Source of the DNA: Chloroflexota bacterium
GTDB taxonomy: Bacteria; Chloroflexota; Anaerolineae; Anaerolineales; Anaerolineaceae
Length of the DNA: 64,000 nt
Direction of reading: 5' to 3'
Assembly: GCA_021779955.1 (NCBI GenBank)
Contig: JAJXZS010000034.1
Location: 62,001-126,000 of the forward strand
Below are positions 6,432 to 15,786 of the stretch, piece after piece; the first letter of the stretch is position 1, and each line of letters opens with the position of its first letter. The position numbers and the translations under genes were made by a program. The notes under the pieces are model-generated. The model did no database searches. It saw nothing but the letters and a program-made list of their open reading frames with translations, and was not told the DNA's origin.

Positions 6432-8420
6432 CTATTCGAGCTCGAGTTCAAAACGGAAACGGCAATCCTCTTCGAACCACATCGGGAAGTTGGTGCCCCA
6501 CAGGTTGTTGAGCAAGTTGAAGTGTGCACCCTGGTCGATCACAGGCTGGTCATTGTTGAAATCGAGCAGCGAAGGCCGGCCTGGCGCAACCAGCGGGGCG
6601 TCGAGTGATTGGATTGCCAAAGTCCACCCCGGCTGCTTGAAGCGGATGAATCCACTTGATGCGTGTAAATGCCGGTTGCCATTTGGCACGACCTGCAGGG
6701 GGTCGATCTTTTCACCGAGTTTTTCGATTTCCAGAGATGCGTTTTCATGAAGCATTGGAACGAAGCTGAGCCAGATGGCTTCCGGCATGCGGCAGGCGCG
6801 CTTGTCGAACCACTGCAACTCGATGTGAACTTTTCTCCCCGAACCGTCCAATTGATAATGGAGATAGAAATTCGATGGGCAGCCAAAGGATTCGGCGCTT
6901 TTACCCTCGGCCGTCAGGTGGAACAGGATGTCGCCTGGTTTGGTGAAAGCCTGGCTGACAACCGGCTGCCACCAGCGGCTGACTGCGATCGAGTTTTCGA
7001 GACCCGGTTTGGTGAAATCGTCGCGCGACCAATTGTTGTTTTGTTCCCTGGGGAGGATATATTGGTGAAAGAAACGCTCATAATCTGCGGCAGAGAAAGT
7101 CTGATATCTCAGCCAGGCCAATGGGTGTTGCGCATCGGTGAATTGACGGGAAGCCTCACCGAACGTCCAGTCGACCATGGCACCGGTATGCGGGTCGAAA
7201 TGAAGTCGGGCCTTGCCTTGGTCCAGAATGACGCTTGATGGGTCACAGGCAGTCCAGTCCTGGATCCTGGGCTTGACGGGGCGAATGGAGGCAAGGCGTT
7301 CGCGGGCTTCATCTGCCAGGGGAGATTCGTCCAATGCGTCTACTGCGGCATTGATGATATTTCGTTTTTCCGCCCACGAAGCTTCGAATTTCTGAAAATT
7401 CGGCAGCCCGCGCCTGGCATCGAAATCTTCGTTATTATAGGCTTCGCGATCGCCCAACCAGGTTTTTTCATCCATGCCCCAGGTATGTTCCGGGACGAGC
7501 ATCAGTTTGTAATGAAAGGCATTGTAGAGAGCATTTCCCTGCGGCATCCTTTTGCTTTCCAGCCATTCCTTACGCTGGCGAAGCAACTCGCGGTAGCGCG
7601 CAACCTTGATTGGGTCAGTGCCCACGCCATGAATCCAGGTATCACCGATTTCCTGGGTGACAACAGGTAGGCGGCTGCGCAGGGGCTCGAGAGTGGCTGC
7701 AAAATCGTCGAGGGTAGAAGCAAACACGTGCGAACCGGGAATTGCTTCCTGCACTTCGCGATAGACCTGGAGTACTTGCTCGACCGATTGCGGGCCGAGA
7801 TTATCCCCGGTATGACCGAAAGCCAAAGAGTCATCACTGCCTTCGATGACGAATGCCGAGCCGTATCCGCTTTCGTACATGACCACCAGGTCGGCGCCGG
7901 AAGGATCGACCCAGCGAAAGAGCGGCGGCACTTGCGGAACGCTCGAACCCGGGTTGACCCCGATGTGCAAAAACCGGATGCCGGCTTCGGCCAGCATGGG
8001 CACGATGCCTCGGGTGTGGCCGGGCACATCGGTCAGCTTGGCAGCGATAGTGGTCTTGCCAAACCGGTTGTCGAGCTCCTGTGAAAGCGTCAAGCCAAAG
8101 CGGAAAAGGTCGGCATCTTCAAGCTCGGTGTGAGTTGTGAAGGGAAGGGCGTGCCATTTGATGTCGCCAGCAAGAATTGCGTCTTCCATCTCCTTGCGGG
8201 CAGAAGGGTACGCCCGGTCGAGGAATTCATAAATCAAATACGAGCCTGTTGTCCAGATGAAGCGCTGTTCGAGGCCAGATTCGCGCATTTCGCGCGCAAC
8301 CCGCAATGCAGACGGGATGTGCAGCGTGATGTAATCATTGATCACACGGGTGGCGTAGTTTGTAAAGCCTACATCGAGATGGGTCTTAAAGATCAAGTGA
8401 ATATTGCGTTGGGTGCTCAA
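6432..8420 (-). CDS. DUF5054 protein, GH38-like glycosidase fold
   Basis: A 662-residue soluble protein without signal peptide. Near the N-terminus it has FKTHLDVGFT, matching the metal-binding 'HxDxG' start of GH38 alpha-mannosidase catalytic domains, and later LTDVPGHTRGIVPMLAEAGIRFLHIGVNPGSS and GYGSAFVIE. A C-terminal beta-rich region follows, as in DUF5054 and GH38 enzymes. The likely role is hydrolysis of an alpha-linked sugar; the substrate is unknown. The start is a TTG preceded by AAGGAAAGG; no in-frame ATG fits as well. No sugar transporter or regulator adjoins it, and it ends in its own terminator. Confidence 0.8.
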   Translation of the reverse strand: MSTQRNIHLIFKTHLDVGFTNYATRVINDYITLHIPSALRVAREMRESGLEQRFIWTTGSYLIYEFLDRAYPSARKEMEDAILAGDIKWHALPFTTHTELEDADLFRFGLTLSQELDNRFGKTTIAAKLTDVPGHTRGIVPMLAEAGIRFLHIGVNPGSSVPQVPPLFRWVDPSGADLVVMYESGYGSAFVIEGSDDSLAFGHTGDNLGPQSVEQVLQVYREVQEAIPGSHVFASTLDDFAATLEPLRSRLPVVTQEIGDTWIHGVGTDPIKVARYRELLRQRKEWLESKRMPQGNALYNAFHYKLMLVPEHTWGMDEKTWLGDREAYNNEDFDARRGLPNFQKFEASWAEKRNIINAAVDALDESPLADEARERLASIRPVKPRIQDWTACDPSSVILDQGKARLHFDPHTGAMVDWTFGEASRQFTDAQHPLAWLRYQTFSAADYERFFHQYILPREQNNNWSRDDFTKPGLENSIAVSRWWQPVVSQAFTKPGDILFHLTAEGKSAESFGCPSNFYLHYQLDGSGRKVHIELQWFDKRACRMPEAIWLSFVPMLHENASLEIEKLGEKIDPLQVVPNGNRHLHASSGFIRFKQPGWTLAIQSLDAPLVAPGRPSLLDFNNDQPVIDQGAHFNLLNNLWGTNFPMWFEEDCRFRFELELE

Positions 8421-8543
8421 TGGACCTTTCCTTCGAAGCCAGAATTCGCTCGGTACGCTACCAATTATAAGTGCAACCGCCGATCGATACGTCGATTTCA
8501 GCCATTGACGAAGAAATTGATAGCAAAGGAACTTCGCGGAATT

Positions 8544-8888
8544 TTATAGAACCAGAAGGATTGCCAGGCCAATTTCAACAATCAGACTGATGGCGTTGCT
8601 TCGATCAGCCGATTTGTCGAGCGCAATGGATAAGGCGCGGATGACCGCTGTGGCAGCCCATGAAATGCCGAGCATCTTGAAAGCAAGCGGATTGTTCAGG
8701 ATCACTGTAGCTACAGAAAGGCCGATCAACGTCCCCCCCATGACGGCTCGTATCTCTGTAGTCCCCCGCGAGCCTGGCACTTCGAGCCCTGAAGACCAGG
8801 CGACCCGGCCGGGTTTGATCATTGCATAAAGGCCGATCAACAAGGAAATTCCGACAGCCAACCATTTAAGTATCTGAAGCAGATCCAT
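8544..8888 (-). CDS. DUF4345-like small membrane protein
   Basis: About 114 residues with four hydrophobic helices and the family-type segment GTTEIRAVMGGTLIGLSV after the first one or two helices. DUF4345 proteins are conserved bacterial membrane proteins without an assigned function. The open frame reaches 8915, but on the minus strand a TATAAT box ends two bases before that ATG, so the transcript should start downstream of it and the ATG at 8888 is preferred. It may be transcribed with nothing else; the MFS gene lies 60 bp upstream on the same strand. Confidence 0.7.
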   Translation of the reverse strand: MDLLQILKWLAVGISLLIGLYAMIKPGRVAWSSGLEVPGSRGTTEIRAVMGGTLIGLSVATVILNNPLAFKMLGISWAATAVIRALSIALDKSADRSNAISLIVEIGLAILLVL

Positions 8889-8948
8889 ACCGAGATTGCC
8901 CTCACTATGCTGCATTCATTATACAGAGAATATGGGCTCAAATCGGAA

Positions 8949-10145
8949 TTATGAAGACAATCCGATGATTTTGGAAGGTTCACGAGTCTCGGGCATGAAC
9001 CAGAGCACAGGAACGGCCAAAAGCATCACCATTGCGCTGATGATATAGCTCGTCTGAAGTCCGAAATGGTCGGCAGCCCAGCCAATGGCTACAACCACGC
9101 CAGAGCGCATGACGAAATTCAAGGACATGTAGATACCGTTGGCGAAGGCGCGGTAATTTGGAAATTTCTCTTGTACCCAGGCCATCATCACCGGATTGAT
9201 GGAAAGCATGGAAAAGCCCATGAAGAGCAGCGCCGGGATTTTCAACCAGGAATCCGCCAGGGTAAAGAGAAGCATAAAAAGAGGAGTAAGAATAAAGCCT
9301 GTATAAAGCACGGGTTTGCGTCCCAGCCGGTCACTGATCGGTCCAACAACCATCGCGCCAACAACGCCTGCGAGCTCATAAATGGTGAGCGCTGCACCGG
9401 CAAACCAGAGCGAAACCCCTTGTTCGGTGAGGTAAGTAGGAAGGAAGGTTGAAACAGCGCTCGAAACAAAATATCCTGTCAGTGAAATGGCGCCAAGGCC
9501 CAGCATGAACGGGGACATCTGGCGTAATGCCGGCTTCCAGTCGAAGGAGGGTGCAGGCGCATGGGCCGATTCAGGTAAACGCCTGAGTCGAAAGAAGAGA
9601 AAAACCGATACTGCAAGACCTGCTGTCATCAGCCAGGGGGTCGATCTCAACCCCAGGAACTGAATGGCTGTCACAACCGCCAGGGGGCCAAGCGCCCGTC
9701 CAAGCTCGCCCGCCACCATCCAATAGCTCATCCCCTTGCCCAACTGTGACCCCGAAAGCCTGCCCGCAATCACGGGCCCAACGGAGTGCATCCCTGCGGA
9801 CGAAAACCCTGTAATGACAAGCAAGAGGGCTATCAGCAAATAACTGGGCATCACACCGAGGAGGCTGCAGGCGACAGCGGTGACCGCAGGGGCGAGAATG
9901 ACAATCCAGCGCAGTCCCTTGCGATCGGCAAGTAAGCCGATGAACGGCTGGGAGAGCGATGGAAGCTGGCTGTAAGCGGAAAGCAGCCCTGCCTGAGTTT
10001 TGGAAAGAGCAAGGTTTTGAATAAAGATCGGGATAAATGACGGCAAGAAAGCCTGATAGGTATCGTGAAGGCCATGCGCCGTCGATATTGCGATGACTTC
10101 CGCATCCGCGAAGTCTTTTCTGGATCGGGTTGATTGATTTTTCAT
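8949..10145 (-). CDS. MFS transporter, fosmidomycin-resistance (Fsr)-like
   Basis: A 398-residue 12-helix major facilitator. The N-terminal block GLHDTYQAFLPSFIPIF, LSKTQAGLL and QPFIGLLADRKG follow the Fsr subfamily pattern (H-x3-D-x-Y-x2-FLP, then the A-loop LADR). The central loop has GPISDRLGRKP, the second-half A-motif. Fsr-like carriers export small drugs or metabolites; the actual substrate here cannot be told from sequence. The ATG at 10145 has a modest GGGAAG upstream. It stands divergent from sodA with 147 bp between. Confidence 0.85.
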   Translation of the reverse strand: MKNQSTRSRKDFADAEVIAISTAHGLHDTYQAFLPSFIPIFIQNLALSKTQAGLLSAYSQLPSLSQPFIGLLADRKGLRWIVILAPAVTAVACSLLGVMPSYLLIALLLVITGFSSAGMHSVGPVIAGRLSGSQLGKGMSYWMVAGELGRALGPLAVVTAIQFLGLRSTPWLMTAGLAVSVFLFFRLRRLPESAHAPAPSFDWKPALRQMSPFMLGLGAISLTGYFVSSAVSTFLPTYLTEQGVSLWFAGAALTIYELAGVVGAMVVGPISDRLGRKPVLYTGFILTPLFMLLFTLADSWLKIPALLFMGFSMLSINPVMMAWVQEKFPNYRAFANGIYMSLNFVMRSGVVVAIGWAADHFGLQTSYIISAMVMLLAVPVLWFMPETREPSKIIGLSS

Positions 10146-10218
10146 GTACGCTTCCCGAGGATTTTAGATTGATTCTACCTGATAACAGATTTCATACAAA
10201 ACGTTAAGACAAGGGGGG

Positions 10219-10246
10219 TTGAAATTGATGTAAATATGAGTATTAT
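10219..10246 (+). promoter_or_regulatory. Probable sodA promoter
   Basis: TTGAAA (10219-10224), 16 bp, then TATTAT (10241-10246), about 47 bp before the sodA ATG. No metal or redox operator was recognised in the 147-bp gap to the divergent MFS gene. Confidence 0.5.
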
Positions 10247-10292
10247 TATCTTAATCATATAAATTACAACTCATCTTGAAGAAAGGTGGATT

Positions 10293-10922
10293 ATGGAAAA
10301 GTCAATTGAAAGGATTTTCACGCTCCCGGCGCTCAAGTTCTCGTTCGACGCGCTGGAACCGGTTATTGACGCCCGCACGATGCAGATTCATCATGATGGA
10401 CACCATGCGGCATATGTGAATAACTTGAACAAGGCTCTCGAATCGGTTCCCGAGTTTTATTCACGATCGATCGAAGACATTTTGCGCAATATCAATACTG
10501 TTCCCGAATCCATTCGCACGGCCGTGCGCAATAACGGCGGCGGTCATGCGAACCATTCGATGTTCTGGGAAATCTTGAACCCCGGCGGCGCCAGGGCTCC
10601 ATCAGGCAGTTTGCTGGCTGAGATCGAAAGGACATTCGGCAGCCTGGACGGATTTATGGATAAATTCAGCTCCGCTGCTGCAACACGCTTTGGATCAGGC
10701 TGGGCCTGGCTGGTCGTGGACAACGACAAGCGGCTCCAGATCTACTCCACACCCAATCAGGACAGCCCGCTGATGGACGGTCATACGCCCATTCTTGGAT
10801 TGGATGTTTGGGAACATGCCTATTACCTGACTTATCAGAACCGCCGTCCTGAATACATCAAGGCGTTCTGGGGCCTGGTGAACTGGTCGTATGTTGAGCA
10901 GCAGTATCAAAAAATCCGGTAA
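10293..10922 (+). CDS. sodA: Superoxide dismutase, Mn type
   Basis: A 209-residue Fe/Mn-family superoxide dismutase turning superoxide into oxygen and peroxide in the cytoplasm. Metal ligands are His33 (IHHDGHH), His88 (NHSMFW), Asp171 and His175 (DVWEHAYY). The motif [12 protein letters not shown] and NQDSPLM with its Gln after Asn follow manganese enzymes rather than iron enzymes (which have AAQ-x-WNH and an Ala/Gly-Gln pattern). The loop between QDSPL and DVWEH is about six residues shorter than in E. coli SodA. Start ATG follows AAGGTGGA. It is monocistronic with a strong terminator downstream. Confidence 0.96.
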   Translation: MEKSIERIFTLPALKFSFDALEPVIDARTMQIHHDGHHAAYVNNLNKALESVPEFYSRSIEDILRNINTVPESIRTAVRNNGGGHANHSMFWEILNPGGARAPSGSLLAEIERTFGSLDGFMDKFSSAAATRFGSGWAWLVVDNDKRLQIYSTPNQDSPLMDGHTPILGLDVWEHAYYLTYQNRRPEYIKAFWGLVNWSYVEQQYQKIR

Positions 10923-11057
10923 GCCGTTGCATCCTTTCCGGATGACGCGTTTGTGAGTCCAGAGACGTGGCGTAACCTGATGAGGGCGGAAGCGGGTGAA
11001 CCAGCAGCAATCAGTGGATTCCATTTCGTAGAACCGTGAAAGGTGACCAACTTATAC

Positions 11058-11081
11058 ATCCCCCGGTATCCGGGGGATTTT
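11058..11081 (+). terminator. Intrinsic terminator of sodA
   Basis: A perfect 8-bp GC-rich stem (11059-11066 with 11070-11077, TAT loop) then TTTT. It lies about 135 bp past the sodA stop, leaving an unusually long 3' untranslated stretch for this window. Confidence 0.85.
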
Positions 11082-11087
11082 GGTATT

Positions 11088-11121
11088 AAAAAAACGAACC
11101 CCAGTTCACAAGGGCTCGTTT
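11088..11121 (-). terminator. Intrinsic terminator of the cupredoxin gene
   Basis: Stem of nine pairs including one G-T (11093-11101 with 11112-11120) followed on the minus strand by seven T. It faces the sodA terminator back to back. Confidence 0.85.
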
Positions 11122-11143
11122 TGTCGATGATCAAAAAAGTAGT

Positions 11144-11521
11144 CTACGGCGTAACAATAATTGTGCCGACCATAGCCGGCTGGTGGATCGTGCACTTGTA
11201 GTCGTATGTTCCGGCGGTGTTGAATGTGTAGCTGAAAGTGCCTCCAGGTGCAATATTGCCTGAAGCGAAGGAGCCGTCATCGGCCGTTACGTTATGATCG
11301 ACCTGATCTTTGTTTGTCCAAACCACAGTGGTGCCAACTTTAACTGTCACAGTTTGAGGGACGAATTGGATCTGCGACATCTCTACATTGACAACAGCCG
11401 GCGTGGTGCCGCCTGTTGTACCACCACCGCTTGGGGCGGTTGGGGATGGAGTACCCGCCGTGCAGGCAGCAAGAACTAAAGCCAGCACGATAAATATACT
11501 TATTCCGCTAAAGCGTTTCAT
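11144..11521 (-). CDS. Cupredoxin (plastocyanin-like) lipoprotein
   Basis: A 125-residue exported blue-copper protein. The leader ends in LVLAAC, followed by a Pro/Ser/Gly/Thr linker. The single cupredoxin domain carries the ligands His (DQVDHNV) and Cys-His-Met (YDYKCTIHQPAMVG), the classical type 1 copper set. It probably shuttles electrons on the outer face of the membrane; a partner enzyme is not encoded nearby. ATG 11521 is chosen for its perfect GGAGGT four bases upstream; the longer frame to 11566 lacks a site. It is a single-gene unit. Confidence 0.9.
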   Translation of the reverse strand: MKRFSGISIFIVLALVLAACTAGTPSPTAPSGGGTTGGTTPAVVNVEMSQIQFVPQTVTVKVGTTVVWTNKDQVDHNVTADDGSFASGNIAPGGTFSYTFNTAGTYDYKCTIHQPAMVGTIIVTP

Positions 11522-11643
11522 ACATACCTCCAAACGTGTAAACCTGGCAAAAGCCTGTTCATACAATCGTCATCATTAATGATTATAGAAATTCAGATAA
11601 GGGCGGCATTAACGCTTCGATCCCTTGAAACGCGAAAGAAAAC

Positions 11644-12543
11644 TCAACCGAATCTTCCGGTGACATAGTCTTCGGTTTGTTTATTACGCGGATTGGTAAA
11701 CAGGTTGGCAGTCTTTCCAAATTCCACCAACGACCCGGCGCGGTGTTTGTTGAGCATCATAAATGCGGTGAAATTCGAGACGCGTGCAGCCTGCTGCATG
11801 TTATGGGTAACGATGATGATGGTATAGCTGGATTTGAGTTCCTGCATCAATTCCTCGATCTTCAGAGTCGCGATCGGGTCGAGAGACGCAGCCGGTTCGT
11901 CCATCAAGATGACCTCGGGCTCCACGGCGAGCGCTCGGGCGATGCACAGCCTCTGCTGCTGCCCGCCGGATAACGCCATTCCCGATTGGGAGAGCTTGTT
12001 TTTAACCTCGTCCCACAAAGCAGCCTGCTGCAAGCTTGATTCGATGATGTCATCGAGAATGCTTCGGTTGCGGATGCCGTATAACCGGGGGCCGTAGGCA
12101 ACATTGTCATAAATGCTCATCGGGAAGGGATTGGGACGCTGGAAGACCATACCAATGCGCCGGCGCAGGTCAACGACGTCAACACTTGGGGCATAAATAT
12201 CCTGATCATCCAGCAAAACTGAACCTTCGATGTGGGTTCGCGGGATCAGCTCAGTCATGCGATTGAGAGAACGAAGCACGGTGGATTTGCCGCAGCCGGA
12301 TGGGCCGATAATCGCCGTGATCTGGTTTGTGGGGAATTCCAGGGTAAAATCTTCGACCGCGAGAAATTTATTATAGAAAATGGACAATCCCCTGGTTTCC
12401 ATCTTGGTCTTCAGCTTTGCAGGTGTTTTATCCTGCGAAAAGGTGAAGGATTCCACATTGATCAATCCCTTTGGCGTTTCATTTGGATCGATCGTAAAAT
12501 CAGAACTTTGCGTTTTACCTGATGAAGACATGCTTATATTCAT
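11644..12543 (-). CDS. pstB: Phosphate ABC transporter ATP-binding protein PstB
   Basis: A 299-residue ABC ATPase for high-affinity phosphate import. Walker A is GPSGCGKST, signature LSGGQQQR, Walker B VILMDEP, and the PstB-specific [13 protein letters not shown] segment is present. Its frame overlaps the end of pstA as ATGA (12540-12543). The canonical PstB start aligns with [13 protein letters not shown], about 47 residues in, so the protein has an unusual Ser/Thr/Lys-rich N-terminal extension, unless translation begins at that inner ATG. An ATG at 12531 is a third option. No phoU follows. Confidence 0.95.
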   Translation of the reverse strand: MNISMSSSGKTQSSDFTIDPNETPKGLINVESFTFSQDKTPAKLKTKMETRGLSIFYNKFLAVEDFTLEFPTNQITAIIGPSGCGKSTVLRSLNRMTELIPRTHIEGSVLLDDQDIYAPSVDVVDLRRRIGMVFQRPNPFPMSIYDNVAYGPRLYGIRNRSILDDIIESSLQQAALWDEVKNKLSQSGMALSGGQQQRLCIARALAVEPEVILMDEPAASLDPIATLKIEELMQELKSSYTIIIVTHNMQQAARVSNFTAFMMLNKHRAGSLVEFGKTANLFTNPRNKQTEDYVTGRFG

Positions 12544-13505
12544 CCTCTTAGTTTTGCCGCACGGCTTTCCACCCAGGCCCTGGCAATGATGTTGATGACC
12601 AGGATCAAAAGCAGCAGCACGAACGCTACAGCCCAGGACTGGTTAATCCGATCGATGCTGGGGTCCTGGCTGTATTTGAACAGGGTCAGTGCGAGCGAGT
12701 CGGTGGGTTGCAGCAGGATATTCCCGATGATGGCAATAACGGATTGCCCGGATGCAATTCCGCCATTGATCAGCCGGGCAATATCGAAATTGGTATTGCC
12801 CAGGGCGGTGAAGAGCAAAGGTGCCGTCTCTCCTGAGGCGCGCGCGAGGGAAAGCAGGAAGCCGGTGACGATACCGCTCAGTGCTGCCGGAAAAGTCACT
12901 TTGAATGCGGTTTTCCACTCTGAGGAACCCAGGGCAAGCGAGCCTTCGCGCAGATTGGTGGGCACCAGCTTGATCATCTCTTCGGTTGTGCGAATGGTTG
13001 TGGGCAGCATGATGATCGCCATGGCAATGCCACCTGCCAGCAACGAGAAGTGACCCGTTGGGCGAACCACGAGGGCATATCCAAAGATACCTACGACAAT
13101 TGAAGGAATACCGGCAAGCACATCGGTGCCAAAGCGCAGGGCTATTCCCAATGGCGTGTTGGGGTGGTATGCCGCGTAGAATGCCGAAAGTGAGCCTATC
13201 GGAATTGCGATCACACCAGCGACGATAGTCAGCATGATTGTGCCTTCGATGGCATTCAAAACACCCCCGCCTGGTATGCCTGCCGGACGAGGCAGTTGGG
13301 TAAAGAAGTCAATGTTGATATACTGTCCGCCCTTGAGAAGCACATAACCGATAATCCAGAAGAGGGGGATCAGGGCAAGAAGCGTGACTGCGCCGGTGAG
13401 GACCAGCATCAGCGCATTGACTGAACGACGCCGCACAAACCCCTTTCGACTGGAAATATACTTCGCTTTTTTTGTGGAAGCTGCAGCTGGAAACATGGCG
13501 GCCAT
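12540..13505 (-). CDS. pstA: Phosphate ABC transporter permease PstA
   Basis: A 321-residue six-helix permease of the phosphate importer with the inner-membrane signature [25 protein letters not shown] (EAA-type loop for PstB docking). An open frame runs further upstream to 14168, but that stretch is the shadow of pstC. The real start is the ATG at 13505, whose A is shared with the pstC stop (TAATG), with GGAGG about ten bases before it. Confidence 0.94.
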   Translation of the reverse strand: MAAMFPAAASTKKAKYISSRKGFVRRRSVNALMLVLTGAVTLLALIPLFWIIGYVLLKGGQYINIDFFTQLPRPAGIPGGGVLNAIEGTIMLTIVAGVIAIPIGSLSAFYAAYHPNTPLGIALRFGTDVLAGIPSIVVGIFGYALVVRPTGHFSLLAGGIAMAIIMLPTTIRTTEEMIKLVPTNLREGSLALGSSEWKTAFKVTFPAALSGIVTGFLLSLARASGETAPLLFTALGNTNFDIARLINGGIASGQSVIAIIGNILLQPTDSLALTLFKYSQDPSIDRINQSWAVAFVLLLLILVINIIARAWVESRAAKLRG

Positions 13506-14515
13506 TAAGTTCTTGCCTCCGCGGGAAACCTGCGTGATACACGCCAAACAAGCAGGCGGGCGATGATGTTCAATGCCAGTGTCATCAAAAAGAGTACCAG
13601 GGCGACTTCGATCAGCGCGGATGTATTCAATGCATTCACCGATTCGGCAAACTGATTTGCGATCAGACTCGACATGGTATAGCCAGGCTTCAGTAATGAG
13701 ATGGAGCTGTTCAGGCTGTTGCCGATCACCATGGTGACTGCCATTGTCTCGCCCAAGGCGCGCCCCAGGCCAAGGATCACTGCCCCGAGAATGCCCGAAG
13801 TTCCGTAAGGGACCAGCACCCTGCCAATGGTTTCCCAGCGGGTGGCACCGAGAGCCAGCGACGCCTCGCGTTGAGACGATGGGATAGCCAGAAATACATC
13901 GCGGCTGACTGCGGCGATGGTCGGGATGATCATGATCGCCAGGATAATGCCGGCCGCCAACCGGCTGGAGCCTGAAGCCGCAATCGGACCGGCAAAGAAG
14001 CCGCCCAAAAGCGGAATGCTGCCCAGTGCATCCCCAAGGAAGATGCCAACGGGCGTGATCACAGCAGGAAGGAAGACAAAGATCCCCCAAAGCCCATAAA
14101 CCACGCTGGGAATTGCCGAAAGCAGTTCTACGAGCATGCTCAATGGGGCACGCAGCCATGGCGGGCATAGCTCAGATAGGAAAATGGCGATGCCAATACT
14201 CAAGGGAACCGCGATCACGATCGCAACCAACGAAGTAATGAGCGTGCCATAGATGAACGACCAGGTGTTGTAGGTGTTATTGACGGGATCCCAGGTTGGC
14301 GCCGCAAAAGGAGATAGAAATGACAGGCCGATCTGCTGACGGGATACCGCAGACTGGTTCCACAACAATATTCCAATCAACACCATGATCGCGACAACAA
14401 TCACGCTCATGGCGATATTTAGTCCTATCCAGACACGATCGCCATGTTCTAGCGCAGACTGGAACTTTCGAATGAAGGCAGGCTTATTGTGTTGTTTCGA
14501 GATCGCTTTTTGCAC
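13505..14515 (-). CDS. pstC: Phosphate ABC transporter permease PstC
   Basis: A 336-residue permease, partner of PstA. A long N-terminal tail precedes the first helix, then WSFIYGTLITSLVAIVIAVPLSIGIAIFLSEL and the EAA-like loop DVFLAIPSSQREASLALGATRWET are visible. The start is a GTG with GGAG seven bases upstream. It follows pstS after a 73-bp gap containing a strong hairpin. Confidence 0.94.
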   Translation of the reverse strand: MQKAISKQHNKPAFIRKFQSALEHGDRVWIGLNIAMSVIVVAIMVLIGILLWNQSAVSRQQIGLSFLSPFAAPTWDPVNNTYNTWSFIYGTLITSLVAIVIAVPLSIGIAIFLSELCPPWLRAPLSMLVELLSAIPSVVYGLWGIFVFLPAVITPVGIFLGDALGSIPLLGGFFAGPIAASGSSRLAAGIILAIMIIPTIAAVSRDVFLAIPSSQREASLALGATRWETIGRVLVPYGTSGILGAVILGLGRALGETMAVTMVIGNSLNSSISLLKPGYTMSSLIANQFAESVNALNTSALIEVALVLFLMTLALNIIARLLVWRVSRRFPAEART

Positions 14516-14543
14516 TCAGATCTCCATGCTCAAGAACGCATTA

Positions 14544-14570
14544 GAGCACGGACCTCCCGGGTCCGTGCTC
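14544..14570 (-). promoter_or_regulatory. Stem-loop between pstS and pstC
   Basis: A perfect 11-bp GC-rich stem (14544-14554 with 14560-14570, 5-base loop) in the gap between pstS and pstC. No T-run follows on the minus strand, so it is unlikely to be a full terminator. In binding-protein operons such stems commonly protect the upstream mRNA, giving more binding protein than permease; that is the inferred role. Confidence 0.65.
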
Positions 14571-14588
14571 ACAATTGACTGAAGAGAC

Positions 14589-15707
14589 TTACTTGAGAAC
14601 CGGCTGGCCGTTGCATGTTACCTGGCCAAGGGCAGTCAGCACGGTGGGTTGCACACTCCCGGGCAGGGTGGCGAACCCGAGGTTGGTGGCAATCTGAGCA
14701 GCCGTGGGACTGGTAAGTGCCCAATTGATAAACTGCAGGAGTTTCAACTCTTTGGTGCAGTCTGTCGATGATGAGGTATGCAGGATGATGTAGGTATATC
14801 CGGCGATCGGCCAACTCGTTTGCCCTGGGGCATCGACGATGGTGTTGGTCAGCTTGTCGTTAAAGTTCGTTGCAAAGTCGTTCATTGCAGATGCAAGGGT
14901 ATCTGCGCTGGCAACCACGAGAATTCCGGCCTGGTTGATCATTGAAGCAAAGGCGATTTTATTCGAAATTGCGTATGAGAATTCTACATAGCCGATTGAA
15001 TTTGGTGTGTTCTGAACTGCGGCTGCCACTCCGGGGTTACCCTTACCTCCAATGCCGTTCCCTGCAGTATCCACAGGCCACTGGATCGAAGTTCCAGACC
15101 CTGCCGTCCAGGACGAACTGAAAGCGGAGAGAGCCAGGGTGAAGAGCTGAGTTGTGCCTGACCCATCCGAGCGGTGCACGGCGGTGATCTTTGCGGCTGG
15201 AAGGAAGCTCGCCAGGTCGGGATTCAGTGCGAGGATGGCCGGATCGTTCCACATGGTGATTGTGGCGTTATAGATGCCGGCCAGGGTCTTGCCATTGAGG
15301 ATGAGCGGTTTGTTCGCAGGAGGCGTGCCATTGAAAGTGATATTGTAGATGGGGACAATTGCCCCTGCCATAATCGGATACATCTGCAGGTCTTTGCCCT
15401 GGGTGTATTGGGCGGCTGTGAGCAATGCGTCGGATCCGGCAAAGTCAATCGTATTATCAAGGATCGCCGTGATTCCGGCACCGGAGCCTGTGCCCTGATA
15501 ATTGAGTGTAACGGATGGATCAACGGATTGATAAGCATAGATCCAGGCATCGTAAACGGGCTGGGCAAAAGTGCTTCCCGCACCGTTGATTTGAACGGAT
15601 GCCGGCGCAGAGGTTCCCGCAGGAGTGCCAGTTGAGGGCGCGCAGGCGGCTAACAAAATCGCCGCAATAGCCAAAATTGACACTATGGTTAACCGATTCG
15701 AATGCAT
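14589..15707 (-). CDS. pstS: Phosphate-binding lipoprotein PstS
   Basis: A 372-residue phosphate-binding protein. The leader MHSNRLTIVSILAIAAILLAAC ends in a lipobox, then the typical PstS blocks follow: INGAGSTFAQPVYDAWI, YQGTGSGAGI, FAGSDALL, and HRSDGSGTTQLFT, which together form the phosphate pocket. The ATG at 15707 is preferred for AGGAG at seven bases; the frame open to 15779 is a chance extension across the promoter. First gene of pstSCAB. Confidence 0.95.
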   Translation of the reverse strand: MHSNRLTIVSILAIAAILLAACAPSTGTPAGTSAPASVQINGAGSTFAQPVYDAWIYAYQSVDPSVTLNYQGTGSGAGITAILDNTIDFAGSDALLTAAQYTQGKDLQMYPIMAGAIVPIYNITFNGTPPANKPLILNGKTLAGIYNATITMWNDPAILALNPDLASFLPAAKITAVHRSDGSGTTQLFTLALSAFSSSWTAGSGTSIQWPVDTAGNGIGGKGNPGVAAAVQNTPNSIGYVEFSYAISNKIAFASMINQAGILVVASADTLASAMNDFATNFNDKLTNTIVDAPGQTSWPIAGYTYIILHTSSSTDCTKELKLLQFINWALTSPTAAQIATNLGFATLPGSVQPTVLTALGQVTCNGQPVLK

Positions 15708-15757
15708 TTGAATCTCCTTGGTTTTCTGTTTTCTCATGATTTCATCATACGGATAAA

Positions 15758-15786
15758 AGATTAAATGTTCTTGTTCCATACGTTAA
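15758..15786 (-). promoter_or_regulatory. pstS promoter
   Basis: On the minus strand TTAACG (15781-15786), 17 bp, then TAATCT (15758-15763), about 50 bases before the pstS start. The -35 hexamer is also the downstream half of the direct repeat described at 15781-15797. Confidence 0.5.

Noticed and set aside
10977-11000. CTGATGAG...GAA resembling a hammerhead ribozyme core
   Set aside because: The required GAAA, a proper stem II and a cleavage triplet with flanking stems are not present.
10907-11134. Minus-strand frame of 75 codons behind sodA
   Set aside because: No ribosome site, runs through both terminators and resembles no known protein.
13506-14168. Apparent 220-residue N-terminal extension of PstA
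   Set aside because: It is the alternate frame of pstC; the PstA protein begins at 13505 with a ribosome site and TAATG overlap.
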